Assembly: GCA_025060395.1 (NCBI GenBank)
Contig: JANXCC010000003.1
Location: forward strand, 116,321 to 180,320
Direction of reading: 5' to 3'
Source of the DNA: Candidatus Bipolaricaulota bacterium
GTDB taxonomy: Bacteria > Bipolaricaulota > Bipolaricaulia > RBG-16-55-9 > DRXL01
DNA: 64,000 nt
A program made the position numbers and the translations under genes. Of this stretch, positions 1 through 8,516 are shown piece after piece (position 1 is the stretch's first letter; every line of letters starts with the position of its first letter). The notes under the pieces are model-generated. The model was not told the DNA's origin. It was given only the letters and a program-made list of their open reading frames with translations, and did not search any database.

Positions 1-597
1 GGCAAGGCGTTCAGCGCGGGAGCAGACATTACGGAGTTTACCCAAGGGAAGCCCTATCAATTCGTGGAGCTCGGAGAGTTCTTTAGGGCCCCAGAGCTCT
101 GCCCTAAGCCCGTCATCGCCGCAATTGATGGATTTGCGCTGGGCGGGGGATTGGAGCTGGCGCTCGCGTGCGATTTCCGTCTGGCGAGCAAGCGCAGCGA
201 GGTGGGACAGCCCGAGATTCATTTGGGGCTTATCCCCGGCGGCGGCGGCACCCAGAGACTCCTTCGCCTCGTAGGTCCCTCGCGCGCCAAGGAGCTCTGC
301 ATGCTAGGCGACCGCATCAGTGCAGAGCAAGCTGCGCAGTGGGGTTTGATCGATCACGTCTACGAGAATGAGACGTTCGAACAAGAAGTCAGAGCATTCG
401 CGGAGAAATTAGCGACTCGTGCCCCTATCGCTGTGCGCTTTACTAAAGAGATTCTCAACGCTGGAGCAAACTGCTCCCTCGACGCGGCGCTCCTCCTCGA
501 GCGCGAAGCGTTCGCTTTGCTCTTCACTACTGAAGACATGGTCGAAGGGGTCAATGCCTTCTTGGCTAAGAGAAAGCCTGAATTCAAAGGGCGATAG
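1..597 (+). CDS. Enoyl-CoA hydratase/isomerase (crotonase family), 5' end missing
   Basis: The reading frame is open from the first base of the window, so the gene starts upstream; 198 residues are visible. The fragment opens with GKAFSAGADI, the crotonase oxyanion-hole segment. GGGLELALACD follows near fragment residues 48-58, and then GQPEIHLGLIPGGGGTQRL. Both glutamates used by true hydratases (in LELA and in QPEI) are present, which favours hydration of trans-2-enoyl-CoA over other crotonase reactions. The C-terminal EDMVEGVNAFLAKRKPEF is typical of monofunctional short enzymes. A role in fatty-acid or branched-chain acyl-CoA oxidation is likely, but the substrate cannot be read from the sequence. 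Confidence 0.93.
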   Translation, partial: GKAFSAGADITEFTQGKPYQFVELGEFFRAPELCPKPVIAAIDGFALGGGLELALACDFRLASKRSEVGQPEIHLGLIPGGGGTQRLLRLVGPSRAKELCMLGDRISAEQAAQWGLIDHVYENETFEQEVRAFAEKLATRAPIAVRFTKEILNAGANCSLDAALLLEREAFALLFTTEDMVEGVNAFLAKRKPEFKGR

Positions 598-603
598 GGG
601 CGT

Positions 604-632
604 TTGACAGTCCCCCTCAGGCGGCTTAAACT
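604..632 (+). promoter_or_regulatory. Sigma-70-type promoter for the ABC importer operon
   Basis: A perfect -35 TTGACA (604-609) and a -10 TAAACT (627-632) are separated by 17 bp. They lie just after the enoyl-CoA hydratase stop and 18 bp before the ATG at 650. Transcription would start near 639, giving a very short leader. Confidence 0.7.
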
Positions 633-649
633 ATGAACGGTGATAGCCC

Positions 650-1726
650 ATGAACAGTTTGATGACGCGGAGAACTTTTCTTATTTCGAGCGGAATAGCT
701 CTAGCTGGCGTGCTCCTGGGCCGAGCTCTCACGCCTGCTCAACCCCTTAAGCCTATCCGCCTCAGCATGATGCCCGCGCAAGATGTCGTTCCCGTCGCCT
801 TCGCCTTTGAGCAAGGGATCTTCTCTAAACACAAGGTGCCCATCGAGCTCGTCTGCGGCGGCAATGCCTTAGAGCGCAATACAGCATTCCTGGCAGGCCA
901 GCTCGATGCCCTTGCTATCGACTTAACAAGCGCTGTGCTCTTGTTAGGGCGTCAAGCTCAGGCAGCCATCACAGGCACGGTCTTCGAAGCTGTGCCCGAT
1001 CCGCGTAATCACAATCAAATCCCCCGCACCGTTGCCATGCTCACCCATAAGTTTAGCGGCTATCGCTCGCTCGAAGACGTCATCAAGAGCGGCCCTAAGC
1101 GCCAGATCACACTCGTGCAGCCCTCAGATATGGAATATCTTACAGATATGGCCTTGCAGGCTAAGGGCGTCAGAGCCCGCGACCTCGATCAGTACTACAC
1201 TGGCGTCGAAGACTATGATAGGATTCAGCTGATCGCCCAAATGCTGGGCGCGGGCACGGCCGGTGTCCAAGTAGCCGTTCTCCCCGAGCCCCATGCTACC
1301 CTCACCGAGGTCGTCGCTGAAGCCAATAAGATCGAGATCCTCACCCTGACAGACTACAAGGGCATAGCCGCGCCGCCTAGCGTCTTGTTCTTCAGTCGCC
1401 AGCTCTTACAGGAGCGCGGCGAGACCGTGCGCAAGTTCTTCCAAGCGTTGCGAGAATCTGTGACACTCCTCAACTCGAGCTCACGCGATTTTATTATAGA
1501 TACGATCATTCGGGTAGGGGTCAACGTCTGCTTCCCAGAGCTCCGCGGGCAAGAGCTCAAGTTCCCTGAAGGGTGGCGGGATCGGCTCCGTGTGCCGTAC
1601 TTCCCGCTGCCTCGCGCTCTTCGCCAAGAGGAGTTTGAGGCTCTGGTCAATTGGGCTCTAGGAAAGCGCTACATCCGCGAGAGAATCGCGTTTGCCGCCG
1701 CTACAGATTTCCGTTTTCTCGGCTAG
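650..1726 (+). CDS. ABC transporter substrate-binding protein, NMT1/TauA-like, Tat-exported
   Basis: This 358-residue protein begins with a twin-arginine signal (TRRTFLISSG, residues 5-14) followed by a hydrophobic stretch, so it is probably exported folded by the Tat system. The mature part has the pattern of the NMT1/SsuA/TauA binding-protein superfamily: an early strand, then AFEQGIFSKHKVPIEL and a segment on how much the target is sampled (AFLAGQLDALAID). It starts an operon with an ATPase and a permease, so it should deliver a small ligand to that importer. The ligand (nitrate, sulfonate, thiamine precursor or other) cannot be told from the sequence. The start at 650 follows a good promoter; the Shine-Dalgarno site is weak. 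Confidence 0.85.
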   Translation: MNSLMTRRTFLISSGIALAGVLLGRALTPAQPLKPIRLSMMPAQDVVPVAFAFEQGIFSKHKVPIELVCGGNALERNTAFLAGQLDALAIDLTSAVLLLGRQAQAAITGTVFEAVPDPRNHNQIPRTVAMLTHKFSGYRSLEDVIKSGPKRQITLVQPSDMEYLTDMALQAKGVRARDLDQYYTGVEDYDRIQLIAQMLGAGTAGVQVAVLPEPHATLTEVVAEANKIEILTLTDYKGIAAPPSVLFFSRQLLQERGETVRKFFQALRESVTLLNSSSRDFIIDTIIRVGVNVCFPELRGQELKFPEGWRDRLRVPYFPLPRALRQEEFEALVNWALGKRYIRERIAFAAATDFRFLG

Positions 1727-1730
1727 CTCG

Positions 1731-2852
1731 ATGATTAAGATCGACGGGCTCTGTCTGGAATATCGGGATGGGCGCCAGACCGTTCCGGTGATCGAGAATC
1801 TGTCGTTAGAGATCCAGGCGGGGGAGAGCGTCGCGATCTTGGGTCCCAGCGGTTGCGGCAAGACGAGCTTGCTCTATGCGATCTGCGGGCTGGTGAAGCC
1901 CACAGCTGGCACGATCTTCGTCGATGGACACCCTGTAGAACACCCTCGCCCAGACGTTGCTCTCATCTTCCAAGATTTGGGGCTCCTGCCGTGGAAGACT
2001 GTTTGGAAGAACGCAAGTCTCTCCTTGGAACTGAGCGGCTCTTCGGCTCCGGTCACTCCTCACTTCGACGATCCTGCCTATCATAAGGAGTGGCAGCGTC
2101 GGAAGAAGTCGCTCGTGTGGGCATATTTTTGGCTGCTGCTGACCGGCGCCTGGGCCGCAGGACAACGATTCTATCTTGATCGCCCCTTCTCTGCAGCGGT
2201 CTATCTGATCACGCTGGGGCTCGATCTCATCGCTGGGGGCTTTTACTGGAACGAGGTCCGCAAGATGATCGAACGGAACCCTGACGCCCCATGGAGCACC
2301 TGGCTGTGGGGAGGCGGGTGGCCCCAGGCCCTTCTCTTCTTGGCCGTGCTCGTGCTCACCGCAGAGTTAATCAGCCGACTCGTCTACGATCTGGTCACTA
2401 TGCCGCAGCAGATCCGCCAGGCCAATGCCTTGATCGCCCGGCAAGTGCAGTACGTGAAGCCGCTGCTCGATGAGTTGGGCCTAGATAGCAGTTTTTATGA
2501 CCGCTATCCGCATCAGCTCTCCGGGGGAGAACGCCAACGGGTCGCCCTAGCACGTGCCTTAGCGACCCATCCGAAAGTCTTACTCATGGACGAACCCTTG
2601 GCGGCCCTAGACGCCTTCAATCGCGAGCGCATCCAAGAGTTGCTCATCCAGCTCTGGCGCGAACGACAACTCACCCAGGTCATCGTCACCCACGACGTCC
2701 AGGAAGCCGTCTTCCTAGGCTCCCGGATTGTCGTGCTCACAGAGCGCCCGGCGCGCATCAAAAAGATCATCGAGAATCCCTACGTGGGGACATCGCGAAC
2801 TAGCGAAGCGTTCTACGCCAAAGTCCTCGAGCTACGACGAGCGCTATCATGA
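1731..2852 (+). CDS. ABC importer ATPase (SsuB/TauB-like) with a TM2-like transmembrane insertion
   Basis: The protein has 373 residues; relatives are usually near 250. All nucleotide-binding motifs are present: Walker A GPSGCGKTS (38-46), Q-loop Q81, signature LSGGERQR (263-270), Walker B LLMDEP (D287, E288) and switch H321. Between Q-loop and signature, residues about 102-241 form an extra block. It holds a basic lead-in, hydrophobic helices, GQRFYLDR and a closing YDLVTMPQQIRQAN, which is the pattern of TM2-domain proteins. The ATPase would therefore be membrane-anchored through its helical subdomain. ATG 1731 lies 4 bp past the binding-protein stop and is preferred to 1692, which would overlap that gene. 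The 3' end overlaps the permease by ATGA. Confidence 0.9.
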   Translation: MIKIDGLCLEYRDGRQTVPVIENLSLEIQAGESVAILGPSGCGKTSLLYAICGLVKPTAGTIFVDGHPVEHPRPDVALIFQDLGLLPWKTVWKNASLSLELSGSSAPVTPHFDDPAYHKEWQRRKKSLVWAYFWLLLTGAWAAGQRFYLDRPFSAAVYLITLGLDLIAGGFYWNEVRKMIERNPDAPWSTWLWGGGWPQALLFLAVLVLTAELISRLVYDLVTMPQQIRQANALIARQVQYVKPLLDELGLDSSFYDRYPHQLSGGERQRVALARALATHPKVLLMDEPLAALDAFNRERIQELLIQLWRERQLTQVIVTHDVQEAVFLGSRIVVLTERPARIKKIIENPYVGTSRTSEAFYAKVLELRRALS

Positions 2853-3619
2853 AGCGTCTGGAAAATTATTTGGTCGGCTACGCAGTGGGAATCGTGCTCT
2901 TCTTTGGGGCGTGGTGGTTGGCAAGCTGGGCGGTCTCGGTCTTTGCAGCGAAGCCCCTCCAAAGCGCGGTGCCGCCCCCACTGCGTGCGCTTACCATCTT
3001 CGCTGAGGAGTGGCTCGATCTCGTCCCACACTTCTTTGCCAGCGGGTATCGTGTCTTAAGCGGGCTGCTCTTATCTATCGTCATTGCCATGCCGTTGGGG
3101 TTGGTCATCGGCCATGAGCGGGTCCTCGATAGACTGCTGAGCCCCTCGATCTATCTGACGTATCCGATTCCTAAGGTCGTCTTCCTTCCGTTGCTCTTTG
3201 TGTTCTTAGGTATCTATGATGCTCCAAAGATCGGGTTGATTACGCTGGTCCTAGTCTTTCAGCTCTTGCTCTCGACCCGAGATGCTGCAAAGAGTGTCCC
3301 CAAGAGCTATATTCTCTCAGTCATAAGCACCGGGGCGAGCAAGTGGCACGTCTATAAGCACGTGGTACTTCCGGCGAGCCTCCCTGCCATGTTTTCCGCC
3401 CTAAGGATATCTATCGGCATGGCTATCACGGCGTTAGCTCTCACGGAGGCATTCGCGTCGCAATACGGCTTGTGGCGCTATATCTATGACCAATGGGCAC
3501 GCTACAGCAACTATGAGCGAATGTTTGCGGGGATCTTAGCTATGGGGCTGTTGGGGTTGGCGTTCTATATTGTAATCGATCTTCTGGAGCGCTGGATCTG
3601 CCGCTGGCAGCATGTGTAA
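2849..3619 (+). CDS. ABC transporter permease, NitT/TauT (BPD) type
   Basis: A 256-residue inner-membrane protein with about six hydrophobic helices. The EAA loop lies in the segment around ISTGASKWHVYKHVVLPASLP, the coupling site for the ATPase, and the layout is that of SsuC/TauC permeases. Its ATG overlaps the ATPase stop (ATGA), so translation is probably coupled and the two form one importer with the binding protein at 650. Residues such as YPIPKVVFLPLL match the family's conserved early-helix region. Substrate is unknown. Confidence 0.92.
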   Translation: MKRLENYLVGYAVGIVLFFGAWWLASWAVSVFAAKPLQSAVPPPLRALTIFAEEWLDLVPHFFASGYRVLSGLLLSIVIAMPLGLVIGHERVLDRLLSPSIYLTYPIPKVVFLPLLFVFLGIYDAPKIGLITLVLVFQLLLSTRDAAKSVPKSYILSVISTGASKWHVYKHVVLPASLPAMFSALRISIGMAITALALTEAFASQYGLWRYIYDQWARYSNYERMFAGILAMGLLGLAFYIVIDLLERWICRWQHV

Positions 3620-3622
3620 GCT

Positions 3623-4426
3623 ATGAAGCTTCACAAGCTTTTAGTCATAGCGAATCTCACCAAGCCCACGATAGAAGCGGCGCTCGCGCGACTGCGTCGA
3701 TGGACAGCAGAACAGCAGATAGAGATCTCTGTGCGGGCAGGCATAGACACGAGCCCTCTGCGCGAGCATGACTTCGATCTCGTAGTGACCCTTGGAGGAG
3801 ATGGGACGCTACTGAGAGGAGCGCGGCTTGCTGCCGAGCTCGATCTCCCTATATTGGGGGTCAACTTGGGAAGTCTAGGGTTTTTGACAGCGGTGGGGAT
3901 AGACGAGCTGGAGAGCGCCTTCGAGCGCCTTGCACGAGATGACTTTTCCGTAGAAACCCGGATGCGCCTTGCTGCGCAAATTCTCTCTGCTCCCCAGCTA
4001 CAGTGCACCGCGCTCAATGAGATCAGCTTGGTGCACCCAGAGCTCGGCCGACGCACAGAGATCGAGCTTGTCTTGGGAGAGCAAGCCCCTATGGCCTACC
4101 CGGGCGATGGCATACTGATCGCCACGCCTACGGGATCGACCGCCTATGCCCTCTCCGCAGGAGGTCCGATCCTCGACCCCTCCCTAGAGTCTCTAATAGT
4201 AGTGCCTCTTTCACCCCATCGGTTGGGAACGCGCCCCCTCGTGCTTCCCAGCGCGAGCGTCTTGAGGGCTGTAGCAAAGCGCCCTGCCCAGCTGTTAGCT
4301 GACGGCGAGCTCATCGCGACGCTTGCCCCAGGCGATGCTGTGCAGATTCAGAAAGCTGAGCGCCCTACACGGCTCGTGCGCTTTGCTTCAGATTTCTGGA
4401 GGGCGGTACGGCAACTCCTCAGCTAG
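3623..4426 (+). CDS. nadK: NAD kinase
   Basis: This 267-residue protein phosphorylates NAD to NADP in the cytoplasm. It has the diagnostic GGDG motif (58-61), the NE/D segment (LNEISLVHPE), and the long YPGDGILIATPTGSTAYALS region that binds NAD and closes the active site. Length is normal. It starts 3 bp after the permease stop, so it is probably transcribed with the importer, although the link looks positional rather than functional. It converges with the next gene, with one base between stops. Confidence 0.95.
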   Translation: MKLHKLLVIANLTKPTIEAALARLRRWTAEQQIEISVRAGIDTSPLREHDFDLVVTLGGDGTLLRGARLAAELDLPILGVNLGSLGFLTAVGIDELESAFERLARDDFSVETRMRLAAQILSAPQLQCTALNEISLVHPELGRRTEIELVLGEQAPMAYPGDGILIATPTGSTAYALSAGGPILDPSLESLIVVPLSPHRLGTRPLVLPSASVLRAVAKRPAQLLADGELIATLAPGDAVQIQKAERPTRLVRFASDFWRAVRQLLS

Positions 4427-4427
4427 G

Positions 4428-5426
4428 CTACGGCTTTGGCGAGCCGACGACGATGGGGATCTGAATAAAAATGCTTTGAGTGAAGCCACCGGGGGTGATG
4501 AGGGAACTGCCGGAGAGGGCCAGCCCTGCAATGCTTACACCAATTGTGAATTCTTGGGAGGTCGAGGTGAAGATCGCTTGGCCAACGAGCTCGACTTCAC
4601 CCAGCCGAGCCCGCAGCGCATAGGCCTGACCGGTCAGCCCTACCCCGGGTTCAAACGTCGTGATACCCAACACGGAAGCCGGGCCTAAAGCTAATTCGAG
4701 CCCGATCTTCTCTTTACTAATCTCTAGATCTTGAGGATCAAGCTCTAGCTGCCCTATGAGGCTGCCCGCCCCTAAAGCGGTGCGTAGCGTAATAGTAGCA
4801 CGGCTCAGCGCCAGGCGCAGCCGCTCGTCGAGTGCAAAGCTGCTGAGCGTTTCGATCTGAGTAGGCAAGAACGGCCCCAAGCTGTCCACGCTCACCACAA
4901 GGGTCATCTCCGGATTGACAGGGGTGGGATGCTGGGCAAGCTTCGTGAGCAGGGCTCGCACAAACGCATCGATGTTGCGCAGACGCGCCTCTAATTGGGC
5001 GACATGCCCGAAATCCCACATCACTTGTGGCTCTGAAGTTCCTTCCGAGGGGGTGGCCAAGGTAAAGCGCTGGATCGTAAGATAGGAAATGCCCACCAAA
5101 GGAGGAACCGGAGCAGAGCCGATCCGAGAGACCTGTACCAACTCTTGCTGCAGCGTTCCCGAACCTCCAAGAGCTTCTTGGAAGTGCCCCCACCCTCCTA
5201 CCGTATGCAGGATTATCGTCATCTCTTCCTTCGGTTCTTTCAAGGACAAGTTGTCCCTGTTCACGCTTAGGGACAAGATCAGCTCAGCGGAGCAGAGGCC
5301 ATGAGCATAGAACTGCACCGAACAGCTCTGGGATATGCCCACAAGCCACGGCACAGCTATAAAAACTATGATGCTAAGAGAGAGTCGAGCACTGCGCCTC
5401 ACGCTGTCATTGTAGGAGATGGGCAT
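4428..5426 (-). CDS. Exported protein of unknown function
   Basis: I do not recognise this gene. From ATG 5426 it encodes 332 residues: a basic start, one hydrophobic signal helix (about residues 14-32, ending near a Cys) and a beta-rich, low-cysteine remainder. The C-terminal half alternates short hydrophobic strands and glycines (for example GVGLTGQAYALRARLGEVEL), as in a beta-sandwich or repetitive beta protein. The frame is open upstream to 5666, but that part is proline/arginine-rich, overlaps an inverted repeat and has no signal peptide, so the start at 5426 is preferred. No clear ribosome-binding site precedes it. It probably acts outside the cytoplasmic membrane. Confidence 0.6.
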   Translation of the reverse strand: MPISYNDSVRRSARLSLSIIVFIAVPWLVGISQSCSVQFYAHGLCSAELILSLSVNRDNLSLKEPKEEMTIILHTVGGWGHFQEALGGSGTLQQELVQVSRIGSAPVPPLVGISYLTIQRFTLATPSEGTSEPQVMWDFGHVAQLEARLRNIDAFVRALLTKLAQHPTPVNPEMTLVVSVDSLGPFLPTQIETLSSFALDERLRLALSRATITLRTALGAGSLIGQLELDPQDLEISKEKIGLELALGPASVLGITTFEPGVGLTGQAYALRARLGEVELVGQAIFTSTSQEFTIGVSIAGLALSGSSLITPGGFTQSIFIQIPIVVGSPKP

Positions 5427-5452
5427 CGAAGAGTCAACAGAGAGAGAGGGAA

Positions 5453-5580
5453 GGAAGGGCCTGGCTTCTGGCGCCGCTGGCGGATGGTGGGGAAAAATCC
5501 TCTCTGTGGGGAGGAGGTCAGGCAGCCCCCAGAGAGGCAAAACCCTGCCATCCGGAGGGGAAAGCGCTCCAGGCCTTCCC
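5453..5580. repeat. Long imperfect inverted repeat (MITE- or REP-like)
   Basis: Two arms face each other around about 5516. The outer pair is GGAAGGGCCTGG (5453-5464) with CCAGGCCTTCCC (5569-5580). The inner pair starts with CGGATGG near 5481 and ends with CCATCCGG near 5549-5554, and continues through CCTCTCTGTGGGG against CCCCAGAGAGG. The 317-bp gap between the divergently arranged genes (5427-5743) is otherwise explained only by the kinase promoter. Whether the element is mobile or a regulatory hairpin is not visible. Confidence 0.6.
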
Positions 5581-5705
5581 CTTCTGCGCAAGGAGCCAAG
5601 CCCCATGCGTGAAGAGAGTGGGCCAGCTTGGGTACACAGTCGATTATACGACCTTGCTCGTGCCAATCACATGGAACTTTGGTGAAAATTTGGTGACCAG
5701 CGAGA

Positions 5706-5734
5706 TTGACGATCTCAAACCCAGGTGCTAGACT
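5706..5734 (+). promoter_or_regulatory. Promoter of the two-component system
   Basis: TTGACG (5706-5711) and TAGACT (5729-5734) are 17 bp apart, and the kinase ATG is at 5744. The transcript would begin almost at the start codon, so the message is nearly leaderless. Confidence 0.6.
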
Positions 5735-5743
5735 GAAAGCGTC

Positions 5744-7306
5744 ATGATTCGCCTGGGCTTGCGATATAAATTCGTCTTCACACTGTTGGGATTCACGCTC
5801 TTGGTCGCAGTGCCTTTAGGGATCTTGGCGATTACACGCTTCTCGGATCTAGTGGAGAGCCAGGTGCGCGTGCGCTGGGAGACCATCGCTAAATTCTGGA
5901 CTCAAGAGGTGTCGATTCAACAAGTGGATCCCAATGCTTGCCAACGAGCTGTGGAGAACTTCCGTCATCAGGGGCTTATCTATTTCAAAGTAGTTATCCA
6001 GGGAGAAGAGATCTGCGGCAGCCATCTCGCACCTCTTGGTCCCCAAGCCCTCGAGATCCTTGGGACTCCCTTGCGAGACCGCGAGGTTCCCTCAAAGCCC
6101 GCTACCTTCGTCAAGAAGATCAATCCGTTTCGCGATACCGCCTTCCTGGCTATGACGTACGTGTGGCCGGTCATGAAGGTCCATTACAAGATTGAGTTCT
6201 ATGAAGACGAGACGGGACAACTGCAGCGGCGGGAGATCCGCCAGGAGACGCCCACCTTTTCGGCTTTACAGCTTGGTATCGATCTATCGGCTGCGCAGAG
6301 CCTTGTCCGTCGTGAGGCTACACTTATCACCCTAGTTGTAGGCGGCTATGTGTTGATCGCGCTCTTCATCGCAATCGCTTTCTATAAAATGATCTTAGGG
6401 CCGGCGGAGACACTGGCTCATGCGCTACAGCGCTTCAGGCGCGATCCTTCGGCACGCGTCCACATCGCCACCGGCGATGAGCTCGAAATGCTTGCCCACG
6501 AGTTCAACACCATGGCCGATACCATCGAGGAACGGAATCGCCGGCTTGAACAGATCAACACCGAGTTGATCAAGGCGAATCGGGCCAAGTCGGATTTCTT
6601 AGCCATGATGAGCCATGAGCTCAAGACCCCACTCCACGCGATTCGCGGCTATTCGCAGCTCCTGCTTGAAGGGGTAGACGGCCCGCTCACCGCAGCGCAG
6701 CGCGAGGACATCGAGAACATCTTGAAGTCGGGAGACCATCTGCTAGAGCTTATCGATAATATCCTGAGATTTTCCAAGCTCGAGGCAAGCGAAGACCGGC
6801 CATACTTTGAAGCTGTAGAGGCGTCAGCTCTCGGAGAAGAAGCAATCAAAGCGGTGAGCGCCCTGGCGCGGAGTAAAGGGCTTGAGCTCAGTTATCACGT
6901 GGAGCCTTGCACGCTCATCGCCGATGGGACGAAGATCAAGCAAGCGCTCATTAATTTACTGAGTAATGCCATCAAATATACACCTGCAGGTCGCATAGAA
7001 CTCTCCGGTGCGGCTCGCGAGAACGAATATATCTTCGCCGTGTCAGACACGGGAATCGGCATCCCAGAACATGAACGCACTCGGATCTTTGAACCGTTCA
7101 CGCAGCTAGACAGCTCGAACACGCGGGAGTTTCAAGGGGTGGGCTTAGGACTTGCTATTGTGAAGAAGTATGTCGAAATGCACGGCGGGCGTGTGCTCGT
7201 AGAGAGCGAGGTTGGTCGTGGTAGCACTTTTTCCATCGTGCTGCCGCTGGAACCGCCTCCCCCAATAGCAGTCCAGGGTGCTAGCGCAAACCTAAGCACT
7301 CAGTGA
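5744..7306 (+). CDS. Membrane sensor histidine kinase
   Basis: 520 residues. A transmembrane helix (about 9-30), an extracytoplasmic sensor region of about 160 residues, a second helix (about 194-216) and a HAMP linker come first. The HisKA domain follows with phospho-acceptor H291 in MMSHELKTP, then an ATPase domain with N-box NLLSNAIKY (near 403), G1 DTGIGIP (near 434) and G2 GVGLGLAIVKKY (near 465). The sensor region has two cysteines (NACQ and EEICG) that could form a disulfide. The response regulator starts 10 bp downstream and is the likely partner. The signal is unknown. Confidence 0.95.
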   Translation: MIRLGLRYKFVFTLLGFTLLVAVPLGILAITRFSDLVESQVRVRWETIAKFWTQEVSIQQVDPNACQRAVENFRHQGLIYFKVVIQGEEICGSHLAPLGPQALEILGTPLRDREVPSKPATFVKKINPFRDTAFLAMTYVWPVMKVHYKIEFYEDETGQLQRREIRQETPTFSALQLGIDLSAAQSLVRREATLITLVVGGYVLIALFIAIAFYKMILGPAETLAHALQRFRRDPSARVHIATGDELEMLAHEFNTMADTIEERNRRLEQINTELIKANRAKSDFLAMMSHELKTPLHAIRGYSQLLLEGVDGPLTAAQREDIENILKSGDHLLELIDNILRFSKLEASEDRPYFEAVEASALGEEAIKAVSALARSKGLELSYHVEPCTLIADGTKIKQALINLLSNAIKYTPAGRIELSGAARENEYIFAVSDTGIGIPEHERTRIFEPFTQLDSSNTREFQGVGLGLAIVKKYVEMHGGRVLVESEVGRGSTFSIVLPLEPPPPIAVQGASANLSTQ

Positions 7307-7316
7307 GGAGGTACTC

Positions 7317-7985
7317 ATGCGCATTCTCATCGCAGAGGACGATGCGACATCCTTGCACTTGCTGCGCAAGTTTTTGGAATCCAAAGGACATTTTGTCATC
7401 GCCGCCCTCAACGGACAGGAGGCCTTGGAGAAGTTCTCCAAGGAGAAGCCTGATCTGCTTCTGCTCGATGTGATGATGCCCAAGCTCGACGGTTGGACTG
7501 TGCTCCAGAAGCTCCGCGAGAGCGGCGTCAAAACCCCTGTGATCATGGTGACGGCTAAAGACTCGACAGACGATAAAGTGCGCGGATTTTCCACGGGGGC
7601 AGACGACTACATTACAAAGCCGTTCGATCTGCGCGAGGTCGAGGCGCGCATCGAAGCGGTGATGCGCCGGGTCAGCCAGTCCCCATACATTCAGGTTGGG
7701 GTACTGCAGATCGACGACGAGCGCAAGGAGGTCCGACTCCGAGATAAGCTTATCGAGCTTTCGCCCAAAGAGTATGAGTTGTTAAAGCTCTTGGCGTCCA
7801 AGCCGGGCAAGGTCTTCTCCCATCGCGAGATCATCGACGCTATTTGGCAGGATAACCCTTATGCGTCTTCGGAGGACGTCAAAAAATATATCTATCTTTT
7901 GCGCAACAAACTTGAAGAAGACGTAGAAAACCCAAAGATCATCCTCACAGTGCGTGGGTTCGGATATAAATTAGGGACGATCTAG
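7317..7985 (+). CDS. OmpR/PhoB-family response regulator
   Basis: 222 residues with an N-terminal receiver domain (acidic pair EDD near 7-9, phospho-acceptor D51 in LLLLDVMMP, conserved T and K in MVTAKDS and ITKPFDL). A C-terminal winged-helix DNA-binding domain follows (LSPKEYELLKLLASKPGKV, then VRGFGYKLG). A strong GAGGAGGT site precedes the ATG, and the gene is co-transcribed with the kinase upstream. Its stop overlaps the stop of the opposing frameshifted gene by 2 bp. Targets are not evident. Confidence 0.96.
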   Translation: MRILIAEDDATSLHLLRKFLESKGHFVIAALNGQEALEKFSKEKPDLLLLDVMMPKLDGWTVLQKLRESGVKTPVIMVTAKDSTDDKVRGFSTGADDYITKPFDLREVEARIEAVMRRVSQSPYIQVGVLQIDDERKEVRLRDKLIELSPKEYELLKLLASKPGKVFSHREIIDAIWQDNPYASSEDVKKYIYLLRNKLEEDVENPKIILTVRGFGYKLGTI

Positions 7986-8490
7986 CCATGTCGGAGGTTC
8001 CGGATCACATCCATTTGTTTTGTATACTTGCAATAATTGTACTCATCTATCGCCTTAAGCGGATTTCGGCCAATACCCTGTTCCCCACCGAGATTCTGAA
8101 CTTGCCCCTTTACAATCTTCATAAAATGGCAGTATCCGTCAGCATTACTGCCCTTTCGCCTCAACGCAGGGCCATAGGCTTTGGCTATAGCCCGGTCCCA
8201 AAGAGGGAAGAAACATTGTCTGAAAGTCATGAGGGTCGAATACCGTTGGCTGATAAGCTGCTCTATCTCAGCGAAGTGTTGGCTGTCAAATCCTCTATAC
8301 CGATAAAACATCTTGTTCCAAGTTTGGAGGAGTACAGCTAATGCCTCCCCAACGCTCAATGATGTTTTTTCTCTAGTGCGAGCGTTACCAGCTCCATGGC
8401 AGCACGATAGAACAGATTACGTGGCTCGTGAGTTTCAAAAATCTGTCGTGCTTCTTCAAGTTCATGGATGCTCGGTGCTTGAGCGATCAT
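7982..8490 (-). pseudogene. Frameshifted conserved gene of unknown function
   Basis: Two reading frames join into one protein-like sequence. The first runs from ATG 8490 for 44 codons (HELEEARQIFETHEPRNLF to ALEKKHH) and stops with TGA near 8358. The second is open from TTG 8359 (the two overlap as TTGA) to 7982 and encodes 125 residues, including FFPLWDRAIAKAYG and LKAIDEYNYCKYTK. Re-reading one A in the six-A run at 8365-8370 fuses them smoothly (EKK-TSLSVGEA). It is either a one-base loss, a base-call error in a homopolymer, or ribosomal/transcriptional slippage. The gene sits 26 bp after the oligoendopeptidase stop, on the same strand. I do not know its function. Confidence 0.6.
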
Positions 8491-8516
8491 ATGCTCTATC
8501 TCTAGACAGCATAATT

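Noticed and set aside
5427..5666. N-terminal extension of the exported protein gene
   Set aside because: It is proline/arginine-rich, lies in the inverted repeat, and hides a good signal peptide that begins at 5426.
7988..8341. Plus-strand open frame of 117 codons after the response regulator
   Set aside because: The minus strand of the same region encodes conserved-looking protein in two joinable frames; the plus-strand product has no recognisable features.
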